Assembly (NCBI RefSeq): GCF_004145845.1
Contig: NZ_SELP01000003.1
Span: 310,001 to 374,000 of the forward strand
Reading direction: 5' to 3'
DNA from: Loktanella sp. IMCC34160
GTDB taxonomy: Bacteria; Pseudomonadota; Alphaproteobacteria; Rhodobacterales; Rhodobacteraceae
Length of the DNA: 64,000 nucleotides
The notes under the pieces were generated by a model. That model saw only the letters and a program-made list of their open reading frames with translations, made no database searches and was not told the DNA's origin. How positions within the stretch are numbered: position 1 is the first letter of the stretch; each line of letters opens with the position of its first letter. Positions 10,514-19,439 of this stretch are shown here, piece after piece. The position numbers and the translations under genes were made by a program.

Positions 10514-11569
10514 ATGTCCCAGGCCCGAAAGATTGCTATGGCGGGCGGCACGTTTGCCGTCGCGCTTGGCATCGGTTTCGTAATGCAGAACGGCGATGCG
10601 CTGGCGTCGCGGTTCGGGTCGGCGTCGGACCTTCCTCCGCCCATCCCGGTCGAAGCGCCGCAAGTCGAGACCGTCGCAGTTGTTGAGCCCGCGATCGAGG
10701 AACCTGCGCCCTCCGAGGCCATGATCGAGCCGGTTCTGGGCTCTGCCATGGCGATGCCCGAGCCGGAATTGTCCGCGCCGGAAACCGTCGAGGCCCCTTT
10801 GCAACTGGCCGCCGTGGAGATGGACGCACCGGCCATTGCGCCCGATGTTCAGGCCCCGCTGGTTGCGCCGGTCGAACAACAGGCTGAAGTTGACTGCACC
10901 CCGTCGATGTTTGCGCAGTCCGGCGCGTCGGCGATGGTGTCCATCGACATCGACGCCCCCTGCCATCCCAGCGCCCGGTTCACCGTGCACCATCAGGGGA
11001 TGATGTTTACCGATGTGACCGACGGCGAGGGGCTCGCCCATGTCGACGTGCCCGCATTGGCCGAAATGTCGGTGTTCATCGCCGCCTTCCCCGGCGGGGA
11101 TGGGGCCGTTGCCACCGTCACCGTCCCGGATGTGTCCGAATACGACCGTGCCGTCCTGCTGTGGCAGGGTGACAGTGGTCTGCAAATCCATGCGCGGGAA
11201 TTCGGCGCTGAATACGGGTCCAAGGGCCATGTCTGGAACGGTGCCCCCCGGTCGCCCGAGGCGGCGGAAATGGGTGGCGGGTTCCTTGTCCGGCTTGGCA
11301 AGGACACGCTGGAAAACCCGATGATGGCCGAGATTTATACCTTCCCGACAGGGGCCGCGCCGCAAAGCGGGCAGGTGATCCTGTCTGTCGAAGCAGAGAT
11401 CACGGCCGGAAACTGCGCCCGCGATGTCGCCGCGCAAAGCATCCAGATCGCGCCGGACATGGAAACCAATGCGCTGGATCTGAGCCTGACGATGCCGCCT
11501 TGCGATACTGTCGGGGATTTCCTGGTCCTCAGCACGATGCTGAACGACCTGACAATCGCCTCTCGCTAG
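10514..11569 (+). CDS. Hypothetical membrane-anchored periplasmic protein downstream of secA
   Basis: A 351-residue protein that I recognise only as one often found next to secA in Rhodobacterales. ATG at 10514 was chosen over ATG at 10493 because the purine-rich GGAGAGGGAGACAG precedes it. Residues about 9-26 form one hydrophobic signal-anchor. A Pro/Glu/Ala/Val-rich linker (about 35-115) follows, and then a beta-rich domain with four cysteines that could form disulfides (in DCTPS, APCHPS, NCARD and PPCDT). No catalytic motif is seen. The stop codon shares the palindrome CTAG with the convergent radC stop. A role in envelope or export biology is only inferred from position. Confidence 0.78.
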   Translation: MSQARKIAMAGGTFAVALGIGFVMQNGDALASRFGSASDLPPPIPVEAPQVETVAVVEPAIEEPAPSEAMIEPVLGSAMAMPEPELSAPETVEAPLQLAAVEMDAPAIAPDVQAPLVAPVEQQAEVDCTPSMFAQSGASAMVSIDIDAPCHPSARFTVHHQGMMFTDVTDGEGLAHVDVPALAEMSVFIAAFPGGDGAVATVTVPDVSEYDRAVLLWQGDSGLQIHAREFGAEYGSKGHVWNGAPRSPEAAEMGGGFLVRLGKDTLENPMMAEIYTFPTGAAPQSGQVILSVEAEITAGNCARDVAAQSIQIAPDMETNALDLSLTMPPCDTVGDFLVLSTMLNDLTIASR

Positions 11570-12351
11570 ATCAGCCCCTCTGCCCGAAAGCTCAACTCGC
11601 GGGATTTGCCGATAATCAGATGGTCGTGCAGCGTTATTCCAAGCGCCTGCGCGGCCATTTCAATCTGACCGGTGATCTGGATATCGCTGTCGGACGGGGT
11701 CGGGTCGCCTGACGGGTGGTTGTGCACAAGGATCAGGGCGCTGGCGTTCAGTTCAAGCGCCCGCTTGACCACCTCGCGCGGGTAGACCGGCACATGGTCG
11801 ACCGTGCCGCGCGCCTGTTCCTCGTCCGCGATCAGGGTGTTTTTCCGGTCAAGAAACAGGATGCGGAATTGTTCGGTGTCCCGGTGCGCCATGACCGTGT
11901 GGCAGTAATCCAGAACCGCATCCCAGCTGGAAATCACGTGCCGTTGCATGACCCGGGCCCGGGCAAGGCGTTGCGCCGCGGCCTCTACGATCTTCAGTTC
12001 GCAGATCACGGCGTCGCCCACCCCTTCCACCCGCGCCAACTGACCCGGCGCGGCGGTGACGACACGATTGAAATCGCCAAACCGGTCCATCAGCCGCCGG
12101 GCCAGTGGTTTCACGTCCTGACGGGGAATTGCCCGGAACAGCACCAGTTCCAGCATTTCGTAGTCCGGCAGCGCCGCCGCCCCGCCGGTCATGAACCGGT
12201 CGCGAAGCCGCTTGCGGTGATCCTTGATATAGGACGGCAATCGCGCGCCCGCCGTCGCCGCAGGCACGATCTGCACCTCGTCCCGGTCCAGGGGGTCGGG
12301 GTCGAAAAACGGAAGCTGTGCTTCGGCAAAATCGCGGCGCGTCTGGCTCAT
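11566..12351 (-). CDS. radC: RadC family JAMM/MPN+ protein
   Basis: A 261-residue DNA-metabolism-associated protein whose biochemical role is unsettled. The N-terminal half has a helix-hairpin-helix-like region (LARVEGVGDAVICELKIVEAA). The C-terminal JAMM domain has the full metal signature His210-x-His212, seven residues, Ser220, two residues, Asp223 (LVHNHPSGDPTPSDSD). It lies downstream of dnaJ on the same strand, separated by a hairpin, and converges with the gene at 10514; both stops use one CTAG. Confidence 0.95.
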   Translation of the reverse strand: MSQTRRDFAEAQLPFFDPDPLDRDEVQIVPAATAGARLPSYIKDHRKRLRDRFMTGGAAALPDYEMLELVLFRAIPRQDVKPLARRLMDRFGDFNRVVTAAPGQLARVEGVGDAVICELKIVEAAAQRLARARVMQRHVISSWDAVLDYCHTVMAHRDTEQFRILFLDRKNTLIADEEQARGTVDHVPVYPREVVKRALELNASALILVHNHPSGDPTPSDSDIQITGQIEMAAQALGITLHDHLIIGKSRELSFRAEGLI

Positions 12352-12378
12352 GGCCGCAGACTGCCGCGGAATCGGTTA

Positions 12379-12401
12379 GCAGGGGGTTAACGGCCCCCTG
12401 C
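12379..12401 (-). terminator. Hairpin between dnaJ and radC, possible terminator
   Basis: A perfect 8-bp inverted repeat GCAGGGGG/CCCCCTGC with a 7-base loop sits just after the dnaJ stop. No U-run follows, so it may be a weak terminator or only an RNA-stabilising hairpin. Confidence 0.4.
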
Positions 12402-12407
12402 CGACCA

Positions 12408-13559
12408 TCAGCCCTTCATCGAATCCCAGAAGCTTTTTACCGAGGAAAAGAAGCTGGAGCTTTGCGGGTTGTTTTCTGCGCTCAGGTCGTCGAATTCCCG
12501 CAGAAGTTCCTTCTGCTTCGCGGTCAGTTTGACCGGGGTTTCAACGACCAGCTCGATGAACATGTCGCCCTGGCCTGCCCCACGCAGGGCGGGCATCCCC
12601 TTGCCGCGCAGGCGCATTTGACGGCCGGATTGGCTGCCTTCGGGAACCTTGACCCGGCTGCGGCCACCGTCGATCGACGGGACTTCGATGTCGCCGCCCA
12701 GCGCCGCCGTGACCATCGACACGGGCACCTGACAATAAAGGTTCATGCCGTCGCGTTCGAACAGCTTGTGGGCGCTGACCTCGATAAAGATATAAAGGTC
12801 GCCCGACGGGCCGCCACGCAGGCCGGCCTCGCCCTCTCCGGCAAGCCGGATGCGGGTGCCGGTTTCGACGCCGGCGGGGATGTTGACCGACAACGACCGT
12901 TCCTTTTCGACGCGGCCATGGCCGTGGCACGTCTTGCAGGGGTTCTTGATGGTCTGGCCCATGCCCTGACAGGTCGGGCAGGTGCGTTCGACGGTGAAGA
13001 AACCCTGCTGCGCACGGACTTTGCCCATGCCCGAACAGGTGGGACAGGTGACAGGCTCGCTGCCGCCCTCGGCACCGGTGCCGTCACACGACCCGCAGGC
13101 GACCGAGGTCGGGACGTTGATGGTTTTCTGCATGCCCTTGTAGGCATCTTCGAGCGAGATCCGCAGGTTATAGCGCAGGTCATTGCCACGCGTGGCCCGG
13201 CTGCGCGCGCCGCCAGCGCCGCGTCCGCCCATGAAGTCGCCGAACAGATCGTCGAACACATCCGAGAAGGCCGAGGCGAAATCGCCCTGCCCCCGGAACC
13301 CTCCACCGGGATGGCCGCCGCCGCCCATGCCGTTTTCAAACGCGGCGTGGCCAAAGCGGTCGTAGGCGGCCTTCTTGTCCGCGTCCTTCAGCACTTCGTA
13401 GGCTTCGTTCGCTTCCTTGAACTGGGCCTCTGCATCGGGGTTGTCTGCGTTCCGGTCGGGATGCAGTTCCTTGGCCTTCGTGCGATAGGCCTTCTTGATC
13501 TCTTCGGCCGTGGCGCCCTTCGAGACCCCGAGCGTTTCGTAGTAATCGCGTTTCGCCAT
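12408..13559 (-). CDS. dnaJ: Chaperone DnaJ (Hsp40)
   Basis: Co-chaperone that stimulates the DnaK ATPase and delivers substrates. It has 383 residues, full length. The J domain (1-70) carries His33-Pro34-Asp35, followed by a Gly/Phe-rich linker ([15 protein letters not shown]). Four zinc-finger repeats of the CxxCxGxG type follow ([32 protein letters not shown]), and then the C-terminal substrate-binding domain. It follows dnaK by 82 bases on the same strand, separated by a strong hairpin, so it may be read through at reduced level. Confidence 0.98.
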   Translation of the reverse strand: MAKRDYYETLGVSKGATAEEIKKAYRTKAKELHPDRNADNPDAEAQFKEANEAYEVLKDADKKAAYDRFGHAAFENGMGGGGHPGGGFRGQGDFASAFSDVFDDLFGDFMGGRGAGGARSRATRGNDLRYNLRISLEDAYKGMQKTINVPTSVACGSCDGTGAEGGSEPVTCPTCSGMGKVRAQQGFFTVERTCPTCQGMGQTIKNPCKTCHGHGRVEKERSLSVNIPAGVETGTRIRLAGEGEAGLRGGPSGDLYIFIEVSAHKLFERDGMNLYCQVPVSMVTAALGGDIEVPSIDGGRSRVKVPEGSQSGRQMRLRGKGMPALRGAGQGDMFIELVVETPVKLTAKQKELLREFDDLSAENNPQSSSFFSSVKSFWDSMKG

Positions 13560-13583
13560 GAGAGAGGTGTTCCTTCGGGAATG

Positions 13584-13617
13584 AAAAGACCGGCCCGGTC
13601 AGATCAGGCCGGTCTTT
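13584..13617 (-). terminator. Strong hairpin between dnaK and dnaJ (attenuating terminator)
   Basis: A perfect 11-bp inverted repeat AAAGACCGGCC/GGCCGGTCTTT (13585-13595 and 13607-13617) has an 11-base loop. Read on the minus strand it ends in UUUUCAU, resembling an intrinsic terminator. Its place inside the dnaKJ operon suggests it sets the DnaK:DnaJ ratio. Confidence 0.65.
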
Positions 13618-13641
13618 CCCGTTTCACCACATGCGCTGGGA

Positions 13642-15552
13642 TTACCCGCGCTTGCTGTCGTCAAGATCCTCGAAGTCTGCGTCGAGGATATCGTCTTGGT
13701 CACCGGCATCCGCGGCCTTGGGGCCTTCGTCGCCCTCGGCCTCGTCCTGGCTGGCCTTGTAGATCGCCTCGCCCAGCTTCATCGCGGCTTCGGTCACGTT
13801 CTGGATACCGGCCTTGATCTTGTCCGGGTTGTCATTTTCCAGTTCGTCCTTCAGCGCGGCAATGGCCAGTTCGATCACCTCGACGGTCGAGGGGTCGACC
13901 TTATCGCCGTGATCCTCGATCGACTTTTCGGTCGAATGGATCAGGCTTTCGGCCTGGTTGCGGGCCTCGACCAGTTCACGCCGCTTCTTGTCGGATTCGG
14001 CGTTGGCTTCGGCGTCCTTGACCATCTTTTCGATGTCCTCGTCGGACAGACCGCCCGAGGCCTGGATGGTGATCTTCTGTTCCTTGCCGGTGCCCTTGTC
14101 CTTGGCAGAGACGGACACGATCCCGTTGGCGTCGATGTCGAAGGTCACTTCGATCTGCGGCATGCCGCGCGGCGCCGGCGGGATGTCTTCAAGGTTGAAC
14201 TGGCCAAGCATCTTGTTGTCGGCCGCCATTTCCCGTTCGCCCTGGAACACGCGGATGGTCACGGCGTTCTGGTTGTCCTCGGCGGTCGAGAAGACCTGAG
14301 ACTTCTTGGTCGGGATGGTGGTGTTGCGGTCGATCAGGCGGGTGAACACGCCACCCAGCGTTTCGATGCCCAGCGACAGCGGGGTCACGTCGAGAAGGAC
14401 AACGTCCTTCACGTCACCCTGAAGCACACCGGCCTGAATGGCGGCACCCATGGCGACCACTTCGTCCGGGTTCACCCCCTTGTGGGGTTCCTTGCCGAAG
14501 AACTTGGTCACCTCTTCGATGACTTTCGGCATCCGGGTCATACCGCCGACCAGCACGACCTCGTCGATGTCGCTGGTGGACAGGCCCGCGTCTTTCAGCG
14601 CGGCCTGGCACGGCTTGATCGAGGCCTTGATCAGGTCGTTGACAAGGCTTTCCAGCTTGGCGCGGGTCAGCTTCATCACCATGTGCAGCGGCTGACCGTT
14701 CGACCCCATCGAGATGAACGGCTGGTTGATCTCGGTCTGGCTGGAAGACGACAGTTCGATCTTGGCCTTTTCAGCGGCTTCCTTGAGACGCTGGAGGGCC
14801 ATCTTGTCGCTGGTCAGGTCGACGCCGTGCTCTTTCTTGAACTCGTCCGCAAGGTAGTTGACGATCCGCATGTCGAAATCTTCACCGCCCAGGAAAGTAT
14901 CCCCGTTGGTGGATTTCACTTCGAACAGGCCATCGTCGATTTCAAGGATGGTCACGTCGAAGGTGCCGCCGCCAAGGTCATAGACGGCGATGGTTTTGGT
15001 TTCGTCCTTGTCGAGGCCATAGGCCAGCGCGGCGGCGGTCGGTTCGTTGATGATCCGCAGAACTTCAAGCCCGGCGATCTTACCCGCGTCCTTGGTTGCC
15101 TGACGCTGGGCGTCGTTGAAGTAGGCGGGAACGGTGATGACGGCCTGCGTCACTTCTTCGCCAAGGTAGCTTTCGGCGGTTTCCTTCATCTTTTGCAGAA
15201 TGAAGGCGGAAATTTGCGAGGGGCTGTATTTTTCGCCGCGGGCTTCGACCCAGGCGTCGCCGTTGCCGCCGTTGATCAGCGCGAACGGCAGGTTCTTCTT
15301 GTCCTTGGCCAGATGTTCGTCATCGTACCGGCGGCCGATCAGGCGCTTGACGCCAAAGATCGTGTTATCCGGGTTGGTGACGGCCTGACGTTTTGCAGGC
15401 TGACCGACAAGACGCTCTTGTTCGGTGAATGCGACGATAGAGGGCGTGGTCCGCGCCCCTTCGGAGTTTTCGATCACCCGCGGCTTCGAACCATCCATGA
15501 TGGCGACGCAGGAGTTGGTGGTCCCGAGGTCAATCCCGATGACTTTTCCCAT
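13642..15552 (-). CDS. dnaK: Chaperone DnaK (Hsp70)
   Basis: ATP-dependent chaperone of 636 residues, normal length. The N-terminal nucleotide-binding domain begins [16 protein letters not shown] and contains [10 protein letters not shown] and the GGMTRMPKV phosphate motif. The conserved linker ([16 protein letters not shown]) leads into the substrate-binding domain, and the C-terminus is acidic and flexible, ending DLDDSKRG. It is the first gene of the dnaKJ unit, with a promoter-like site about 110 bases upstream of the ATG. Confidence 0.99.
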   Translation of the reverse strand: MGKVIGIDLGTTNSCVAIMDGSKPRVIENSEGARTTPSIVAFTEQERLVGQPAKRQAVTNPDNTIFGVKRLIGRRYDDEHLAKDKKNLPFALINGGNGDAWVEARGEKYSPSQISAFILQKMKETAESYLGEEVTQAVITVPAYFNDAQRQATKDAGKIAGLEVLRIINEPTAAALAYGLDKDETKTIAVYDLGGGTFDVTILEIDDGLFEVKSTNGDTFLGGEDFDMRIVNYLADEFKKEHGVDLTSDKMALQRLKEAAEKAKIELSSSSQTEINQPFISMGSNGQPLHMVMKLTRAKLESLVNDLIKASIKPCQAALKDAGLSTSDIDEVVLVGGMTRMPKVIEEVTKFFGKEPHKGVNPDEVVAMGAAIQAGVLQGDVKDVVLLDVTPLSLGIETLGGVFTRLIDRNTTIPTKKSQVFSTAEDNQNAVTIRVFQGEREMAADNKMLGQFNLEDIPPAPRGMPQIEVTFDIDANGIVSVSAKDKGTGKEQKITIQASGGLSDEDIEKMVKDAEANAESDKKRRELVEARNQAESLIHSTEKSIEDHGDKVDPSTVEVIELAIAALKDELENDNPDKIKAGIQNVTEAAMKLGEAIYKASQDEAEGDEGPKAADAGDQDDILDADFEDLDDSKRG

Positions 15553-15660
15553 TGTTCAAATCCCTTCTACAAGCGGTTTGAGCGGCACGAACCCGGCTCA
15601 GGCATCCGCGCCTTTCTGGTTTGCGCCCACCGGGCAGAGCCCTGTGAGCGGATCAAGCGG

Positions 15661-15689
15661 TATATAGGGAGAGGCCAAGGCCCCTGCAA
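15661..15689 (-). promoter_or_regulatory. Candidate dnaK promoter
   Basis: On the minus strand TTGCAG (15684-15689) is followed by 17 bases and TATATA (15661-15666); the extended -10 reads CCCTATATA. That -10 resembles both sigma-70 and the alphaproteobacterial heat-shock (RpoH) -10, so the site could serve either. The -35 lacks the full CTTGA block usual for RpoH. Confidence 0.5.
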
Positions 15690-15764
15690 CGGGGTCGAAG
15701 GCCCAAACTGTCACAAAAATACAACTTGGCTGTCCGCCACGCCGATCCCCGGCCCGCGCGGCCC

Positions 15765-16586
15765 TTAGCGAGAGGCGTCCCAGCTGAGAGAGGCGGTCTT
15801 CCGGGTGACGAATTCGGCCATCATGCCGACCATGAAGATCCCGAGGGTCAGGTAAATCGGATAGCTGATCGAGGTTACGTGCGGCGTGTAGTTCAGAAAG
15901 ATGAACCCGCGCGCCTGATCGATCGTGTGAAACAGCGGGTTCCACCAGAAGAAGGGCAGCAGGCCCGCGGGCATGAGGTTGGCGACGAACATCTTGCCCG
16001 ATGCGACCATGTTGGCCCGCGAATAGACGGACTGTGCGACTTTCGTGAAATTCGGCATCCAGGGTTTAATCGCAAGAAAGATCAGCCCAATCGCGACCCC
16101 GGACAGCCACGACAGGATAAGCATCCCCATTGCGCCAACAGGATCGTCAATTTCGACCGGGCGCACGATCACATGGTAGCCGAACAGCACCGTGATCAGC
16201 GACAATATCTGCAGGTAAAGCGAACTGAGCGCCCCGGCCGAAATCGTGATGATGGTATTGAGCGGCGCGTGCTTCATGATGGAATTGGTCGCGCCCTCTG
16301 CGCCGTAGACCGCGCCGATTGCCTTGGTGTGGGTCAGGAACAGGAAGATGCCGGACATGATGTAGATCATGTAATCGCCGGGGATCGGCGAAGACCGCAT
16401 GCCGAAAAGCGAAAACATGAAATAGAAGGCCGCGACGAAAACGATGGTCTGAAGAATATTCAGCAGCAGCCCGACGATGGCATTGCGATGGGTCTTGCGG
16501 ACGTTGCGAACCGTGCTGTGAAAGATCAGCTCTGCCATGTTGAAGGCGGTAACAATCGCAGAATTCTGGGTGTTGCGTTCAAACAT
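15765..16586 (-). CDS. ABC-2 type polysaccharide/O-antigen export permease (KpsM-like)
   Basis: A 273-residue inner-membrane permease of the ABC-2 family that exports polysaccharides or polyol phosphates. It has about six hydrophobic helices after an amphipathic N-terminus (HSTVRNVRKTHRNAIVGLLL), as in KpsM and Wzm proteins. ATG at 16586 (MFERNTQNSA) is preferred over an upstream ATG because AGGACC lies just before it and the extra residues do not look like the family. The partner ATPase and the KpsD/KpsE proteins are not in the window. It is divergent from cysQ and the glycan genes, suggesting a role in capsule export. Confidence 0.85.
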   Translation of the reverse strand: MFERNTQNSAIVTAFNMAELIFHSTVRNVRKTHRNAIVGLLLNILQTIVFVAAFYFMFSLFGMRSSPIPGDYMIYIMSGIFLFLTHTKAIGAVYGAEGATNSIMKHAPLNTIITISAGALSSLYLQILSLITVLFGYHVIVRPVEIDDPVGAMGMLILSWLSGVAIGLIFLAIKPWMPNFTKVAQSVYSRANMVASGKMFVANLMPAGLLPFFWWNPLFHTIDQARGFIFLNYTPHVTSISYPIYLTLGIFMVGMMAEFVTRKTASLSWDASR

Positions 16587-16719
16587 GATCCGGTCCTGCC
16601 ACGGGCGCCTTATTGCCCTCATACCCACGAATTTCTTGCCGTTCGCTTACCGCAGCAGCATAAGGGGCGCGCCCCGGCAATACAACAATCCTGACATTGA
16701 CGCGCAAGGAGCAGGCGAG

Positions 16720-17517
16720 ATGGATCTTCACAAACTGACAGAGGTGATGCGCAGGCTTGCGCTGGAGGCCGGTGACAAGATCATGGAGATCTACGAGTCC
16801 GACGATTTCGAAGTGAAAAGCAAATCCGACGAAAGCCCCGTGACGATTGCCGATGAGGCCGCGGATGCGCTGATCTCTGCCGGGCTACGGGCGGCCTTTC
16901 CCGATGTCCCCCTTGTGACCGAAGAGCAGGCGGCATCGCATGGTCAGTCGGTGTCCACTTTTCTGATTGTCGATCCGCTGGACGGCACGAAGGAGTTCAT
17001 CAACCGGCGCGGTGATTTCACCGTAAATATCGCTTATGTCGTTGACGGGTCCCCTGTGCGTGGCGTTGTCTATGCCCCGGCAAAGGGTCGGCTGTTCTAT
17101 ACCGATGCGGGTGGGAACGCGGTTGAAGAACAGGGGCCGTTCGACAAGGAAATCGCGGGCCAACTGTCCCCGATCCGCGTGTCGAAGCCGGACAATGATG
17201 CCCTGCTGATCGTCGCGTCCAAATCCCACCGCGATCAGGCGACCGAGGATTACATCGCGAAATACAAGGTCAAGGACAGCCGCAGCGCGGGGTCGTCGCT
17301 GAAATTCTGTCTGGTCGCAACGGGCGAGGCCGATCTTTACCCGCGCGTCGGGCGGACGATGGAATGGGATACCGCCGCGGGCCACGCCGTTCTGTGCGGG
17401 GCGGGCGGGGATGTCGTCCGTTTCGACAACCATCAGCCCCTGCGCTATGGCAAGGACGGGTTCGCCAACCCGTTCTTCATTGCCTATGCGCCCGGCGTCG
17501 ATCTGAAGGAAGCCTGA
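16720..17517 (+). CDS. cysQ: 3'(2'),5'-bisphosphate nucleotidase CysQ
   Basis: A phosphatase of the inositol-monophosphatase superfamily that converts PAP (3'-phosphoadenosine 5'-phosphate) to AMP. It has 265 residues. Metal-binding residues are present: the Glu68-Glu69 pair, Asp85 and Asp88 in DPLDGTKEF (the CysQ-type signature), and Asp217 in WDTAAGHAVL. ATG at 16720 follows GGAGCAGGCG. The stop overlaps the next ATG (TGATG), coupling it to the kdsB-like gene. PAP is released by sulfotransferases, and one is encoded 7 kb downstream in the same block. Confidence 0.93.
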   Translation: MDLHKLTEVMRRLALEAGDKIMEIYESDDFEVKSKSDESPVTIADEAADALISAGLRAAFPDVPLVTEEQAASHGQSVSTFLIVDPLDGTKEFINRRGDFTVNIAYVVDGSPVRGVVYAPAKGRLFYTDAGGNAVEEQGPFDKEIAGQLSPIRVSKPDNDALLIVASKSHRDQATEDYIAKYKVKDSRSAGSSLKFCLVATGEADLYPRVGRTMEWDTAAGHAVLCGAGGDVVRFDNHQPLRYGKDGFANPFFIAYAPGVDLKEA

Positions 17518-18317
17518 TGTCTACGTTGATCGTTATTCCCGCCCGCTTTGCCTCGACCCGGTATCCGGGAAAGCCCCTGGTTGAACTACGCGGTGCCAAC
17601 GGAGAGGCAAGAAGCCTGATCCAGCGCAGCTGGGAGGCGGCAATGGCGGTCGACGGGGTGGATCGTGTCGTTGTCGCTACCGATGATGACCGCATCCGGT
17701 CCGCGTCAGAGGCATTCGGGGCCGAAGTCGTCATGACATCAACCGCCTGTCGCAACGGGACAGAGCGATGTGCCGAAGCCCACGACGCGTTGGGCGGTGG
17801 ATATGACATCATCGTCAACCTTCAGGGCGACGCGCCGCTGACACCGCACTGGTTTGTGGAGGATCTGGTTCGGGGTCTTCAGGACAACCCGACCGCCGAG
17901 GTGGCGACACCCGTCCTCAAGACCGATGGTGCCGCCCTTAATGGCTTTCTGTCCGACCGTCGCGCGGGCCGCGTCGGTGGCACCACGGCGGTTTTTGGTG
18001 TGGATATGAATGCCCTCTACTTCTCGAAAGAGGTCATCCCCTACACCGGCCAGACCTATGCGGATGATGCCGAGACGCCTGTTTTCCATCATGTCGGGGT
18101 CTATGCCTATCGCCCCGAGCCGCTTGCCGCCTATCCCAACTGGGACATGGGGCCGCTTGAGACGCTTGAGGGTCTGGAGCAGCTCAGGTTCCTTGAGAGA
18201 GGTAGACAGGTCCTTTGTGTCGAGGTGGACGGCAAGGGGCGGAAATTCTGGGAGCTCAACAACCCGGAAGACGTGCCACGGATCGAAGGAATGCTCGCTG
18301 AGATGGGGGTGGACTGA
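17517..18317 (+). CDS. kdsB: 3-deoxy-manno-octulosonate (KDO) cytidylyltransferase-like protein
   Basis: A 266-residue nucleotidyltransferase expected to make a CMP-activated acid sugar from CTP, KDO being the best guess. The N-terminal nucleotide loop IPARFASTRYPGKPL is nearly canonical, and the second motif CRNGTERCAEA corresponds to the usual SGTDR region. The metal motif reads VNLQGDAPLTP, where typical KdsB has QGDEP, so Ala replaces a conserved Glu. This could be a capsule-type (KpsU-like) enzyme or one using a related sugar. It sits in a polysaccharide cluster beside a KpsM-like permease. The general family is firm, the exact substrate less so. Confidence 0.82.
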   Translation: MSTLIVIPARFASTRYPGKPLVELRGANGEARSLIQRSWEAAMAVDGVDRVVVATDDDRIRSASEAFGAEVVMTSTACRNGTERCAEAHDALGGGYDIIVNLQGDAPLTPHWFVEDLVRGLQDNPTAEVATPVLKTDGAALNGFLSDRRAGRVGGTTAVFGVDMNALYFSKEVIPYTGQTYADDAETPVFHHVGVYAYRPEPLAAYPNWDMGPLETLEGLEQLRFLERGRQVLCVEVDGKGRKFWELNNPEDVPRIEGMLAEMGVD

Positions 18318-18347
18318 GTCCTATATGCCACTTTTGAAATAATTCGA

Positions 18348-18371
18348 TTTCCTGAACTTAGAGGCAGGAAA
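18348..18371 (+). repeat. Inverted repeat downstream of the kdsB-like gene
   Basis: TTTCCTG (18348-18354) and CAGGAAA (18365-18371) form a perfect 7-bp stem 31 bases after the stop. There is no T-run, so it is either a weak terminator or a binding site in the gap before galU. Confidence 0.3.
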
Positions 18372-18449
18372 CCTGAAAAACTCGCGTTCTATTGAAGTTT
18401 GACGCGCAGGCCGGATGTTTCCCCTGACATTTCATTCATTGTTGCCATT

Positions 18450-18477
18450 TTGTGGCCACCTTCATGAGTGATAGAAT
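18450..18477 (+). promoter_or_regulatory. Candidate galU promoter
   Basis: TTGTGG (18450-18455), a 16-base spacer and TAGAAT (18472-18477) lie 43 bases before the galU ATG. The 200-base gap upstream of galU supports a separate transcription start, but the match is moderate. Confidence 0.35.
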
Positions 18478-18519
18478 GGGCCGTACGAGTGGACCGCACC
18501 TGTGCGGAATGAGGGGAAA

Positions 18520-19413
18520 ATGAAGAAGAAAGTTACCAAGGCGGTTTTTCCGGTTGCGGGATTGGGGACCCGGTTTCTTCCGGCAACAAAGTCGGTGCCA
18601 AAAGAGATCATGACGCTGGTCGATCGCCCGTTGATCCAATACGCGATCGACGAGGCGCGCGCCGCAGGGATCAAAGACTTCATTTTCGTCACATCGCGGG
18701 GCAAGTCGGCGCTGGAGGATTATTTCGATACCTCGCCCGAGCTTGAATCGACCCTGCGCAAGTCCGGCAAGGCCGAGCTGCTGCAAACTCTGAGATCGAC
18801 GTATATGGATAGTGGGGCGATTGCCTATATCCGTCAGCACAAGCCGCTTGGCCTGGGTCATGCCGTTTGGTGCGCCCGCAAGCTGATTGGGAACGAACCC
18901 TTCGCCGTGATCCTGCCAGACGATGTGATCGCCGCTGACAAACCGTGCCTTCAGCAGATGGTCGAAGCCTACGCGGAAACCGGTGGGTCCATGGTTGCCG
19001 CCATGGAAGTTCCGCCATCCCAAAGTTCGTCCTACGGGATTCTCGATGTGACGTCGGAAAAGGGACCGGTCGCAACTGTTGGCGCGATGGTCGAAAAACC
19101 CGCTCCGAATGAGGCGCCGTCGAACCTTGCGGTCATCGGGCGCTATATTCTTTCCCCGAATGTCCTGCGCAACCTTGGCAGCATCGACAAGGGCGCGGGT
19201 GGTGAACTGCAACTGACCGACGCGATTGCCGCTGAAATTGATCAGGGTCGCGGCGTGTTTGGCTATCGGTTTGATGGTCAGCGGTTCGATTGCGGATCGA
19301 AAAGCGGTTTCCTTCAGGCGACTGTCGCCTTTGGCCTTGCCCGGGACGACCTGCGCGCCGATTTCGAAACATACCTGCATGAGCTGATTGCCATGCGGCA
19401 GGCGGCGCAATAG
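18520..19413 (+). CDS. galU: UTP-glucose-1-phosphate uridylyltransferase
   Basis: Makes UDP-glucose from UTP and glucose-1-phosphate, the donor for surface glycans and the substrate of GalE. It has 297 residues. The nucleotide-binding start AVFPVAGLGTRFLPATKS and the following VPKEIMTLVDRPLIQYAIDE are diagnostic of GalU. ATG at 18520 is favoured by GAGGGG four bases upstream; an earlier in-frame ATG at 18502 adds six residues outside the family. galE follows after 26 bases, so the two probably share a transcript. Confidence 0.96.
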   Translation: MKKKVTKAVFPVAGLGTRFLPATKSVPKEIMTLVDRPLIQYAIDEARAAGIKDFIFVTSRGKSALEDYFDTSPELESTLRKSGKAELLQTLRSTYMDSGAIAYIRQHKPLGLGHAVWCARKLIGNEPFAVILPDDVIAADKPCLQQMVEAYAETGGSMVAAMEVPPSQSSSYGILDVTSEKGPVATVGAMVEKPAPNEAPSNLAVIGRYILSPNVLRNLGSIDKGAGGELQLTDAIAAEIDQGRGVFGYRFDGQRFDCGSKSGFLQATVAFGLARDDLRADFETYLHELIAMRQAAQ

Positions 19414-19439
19414 CCCCCAGTCCGGCAGGAGGAAGTTCC

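Noticed and set aside
13696-15768. Long plus-strand open frame opposite dnaK
   Set aside because: dnaK on the minus strand explains the codon structure; the frame has no recognisable motif.
16664-16675. Perfect palindrome GGGGCGCGCCCC in the permease/cysQ gap
   Set aside because: A 12-base GC palindrome is expected by chance in DNA of this composition, and no partner site is visible.
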